NCBI RefSeq assembly: GCF_016756495.1
Contig: NZ_AP023243.1
Span: forward strand, 1,988,501-2,052,500
Direction: 5' to 3'
From: Mesorhizobium sp. 113-3-3
Lineage (GTDB): Bacteria > Pseudomonadota > Alphaproteobacteria > Rhizobiales > Rhizobiaceae
Length of the DNA: 64,000 nucleotides
Shown here: positions 63,515 through 64,000 of the stretch, in pieces
How positions within the stretch are numbered: position 1 is the first letter of the stretch
Layout of the letters: each line of letters starts with the position of its first letter
Position numbers and translations under genes: made by a program
The notes under the pieces: generated by a model
Seen by the model: only the letters and a program-made list of their open reading frames with translations
Told to the model about the DNA's origin: nothing
Databases searched by the model: none

Positions 63515-64000
63515 TTACTTGGCGTCGTCGATCGCCTTGACCAGTTCGGTCACGGCCTCGTCCGAGGTCTTGATCTGACCATGGACGAACTTCGAGACGA
63601 CGTCCTTGTAGGCATTGGCGACCGCCGGAGGCGCGCCATAGCCCTGGGCCAGCGAGCCGAACAGCGTGCCGCCTTCATTGGCCGCCTTCAGGTCGGCGAT
63701 GCCCTTCTTGCCGCAAGCGTCGAAGTCGGTGTCCGGAACGTCGGTACGGGCCGGAACCGAGCCCTTGACGACGTTGAAGGCCGACTGGAAGCTCTTCGAC
63801 AGAGTGGCGGTGGCCAGCGCGACCTGGGCGGCCTTGCGGTCGTCCGGAACGTTGAACATGCCGAACATGTCGGAGTTGTAGATCACGGAGCCGTCGGTGC
63901 CCGGGAAGCGATAGCACAGGAAGTCCGTGCCCGGGGTCTTCTTGGCGGCGTGGAACTCGCCCTTGGCCCAGTCGCCCATGACCTGCACCAGGGCGTCGCC
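63515..64000 (-). CDS. Sugar ABC importer binding protein (C-terminal part, runs off window)
   Basis: Carboxy-terminal 161 residues of a solute-binding protein; the frame stays open to the window edge, so the gene is partial. Segments [31 protein letters not shown] and [20 protein letters not shown] are typical of glucose/mannose-type (GtsA-like) binding proteins. It is the promoter-proximal gene of the importer set, and the sugar specificity is inferred from these family resemblances only. Confidence 0.88.
   Translation of the reverse strand, partial: GDALVQVMGDWAKGEFHAAKKTPGTDFLCYRFPGTDGSVIYNSDMFGMFNVPDDRKAAQVALATATLSKSFQSAFNVVKGSVPARTDVPDTDFDACGKKGIADLKAANEGGTLFGSLAQGYGAPPAVANAYKDVVSKFVHGQIKTSDEAVTELVKAIDDAK

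Overview
The window reads as chromosome of a high-GC alphaproteobacterium of the order Rhizobiales, most likely Mesorhizobium or a close relative. The reasons are gene content and style: a heterotetrameric sarcosine oxidase locus, several ABC importers, many short-chain dehydrogenases, DUF992 secreted proteins, kdpFABC-kdpDE, and short palindromic intergenic repeats of a rhizobial kind. No rRNA, tRNA, CRISPR array, insertion sequence or phage gene was seen. This assignment is by recall of families; no database was searched.

Layout. 1-1.3 kb: a Crp/Fnr regulator and a DUF892 stress ferritin-like protein. 1.6-9.9 kb: the potassium locus, with two tiny membrane ORFs (one is kdpF), kdpA, a further small membrane ORF, kdpB, kdpC, then kdpDE after a strong hairpin. 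9.9-16 kb (mostly minus strand): an MFS pump behind a SoxR/MerR-type promoter, two tandem DUF992 proteins, a TPR lipoprotein, ribosomal protein S21 with a clear terminator, a SET protein, an SDR and a YrdB-like membrane protein. 16.2-23.6 kb: soxBDAG, a small acidic protein, a ThuA-like protein and a Gfo/Idh/MocA dehydrogenase. 23.7-30.5 kb: a small secreted protein, a TetR regulator and an acyl-CoA cluster that pairs an APH-fold kinase with an ACAD10/11-type dehydrogenase. 30.7-34.1 kb: a four-gene lipid-linked-sugar cassette (GT87, GT2, ChbG/HpnK deacetylase, GtrA). 34.1-38.4 kb: an RND pump and its adaptor. 38.6-46.3 kb: an RpiR regulator divergent from an operon of formylglutamate-amidohydrolase-like protein, APC permease, glutamine-synthetase-like ligase, an orphan ORF, aldehyde dehydrogenase and iron alcohol dehydrogenase. 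46.6-50.5 kb: a four-gene ABC importer behind a triple PHO-box-like repeat. 50.6-54.8 kb: GST, Na+/H+ antiporter, EEP-family hydrolase, EamA transporter. 54.8-64 kb (minus strand): a sugar ABC importer, a broken GMC oxidoreductase, an SDR, an intact GMC oxidoreductase, a Dabb protein and an SHS-type MFS carrier.

The most interesting readings are: (1) the split kinase/acyl-CoA dehydrogenase cluster, which resembles the animal ACAD10/11 fusion and bacterial 4-hydroxyacyl-CoA catabolism; (2) the ligase-ADH-ALDH-amidohydrolase-permease operon, which has the parts expected for a gamma-glutamylated amine or amino-alcohol route such as ethanolamine; (3) a promoter with a 19-bp spacer filled by a SoxR-like dyad in front of the MFS gene; (4) the PhoB-type control region of the ABC importer; and (5) extra small membrane ORFs embedded in the kdp operon. 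Functions in (1) and (2) are inferences from family and context.

Only one gene-free stretch exceeds 300 bases (1312-1645). Coordinates, starts and repeats were read by eye, so a shift of a base or a different start is possible for some entries.
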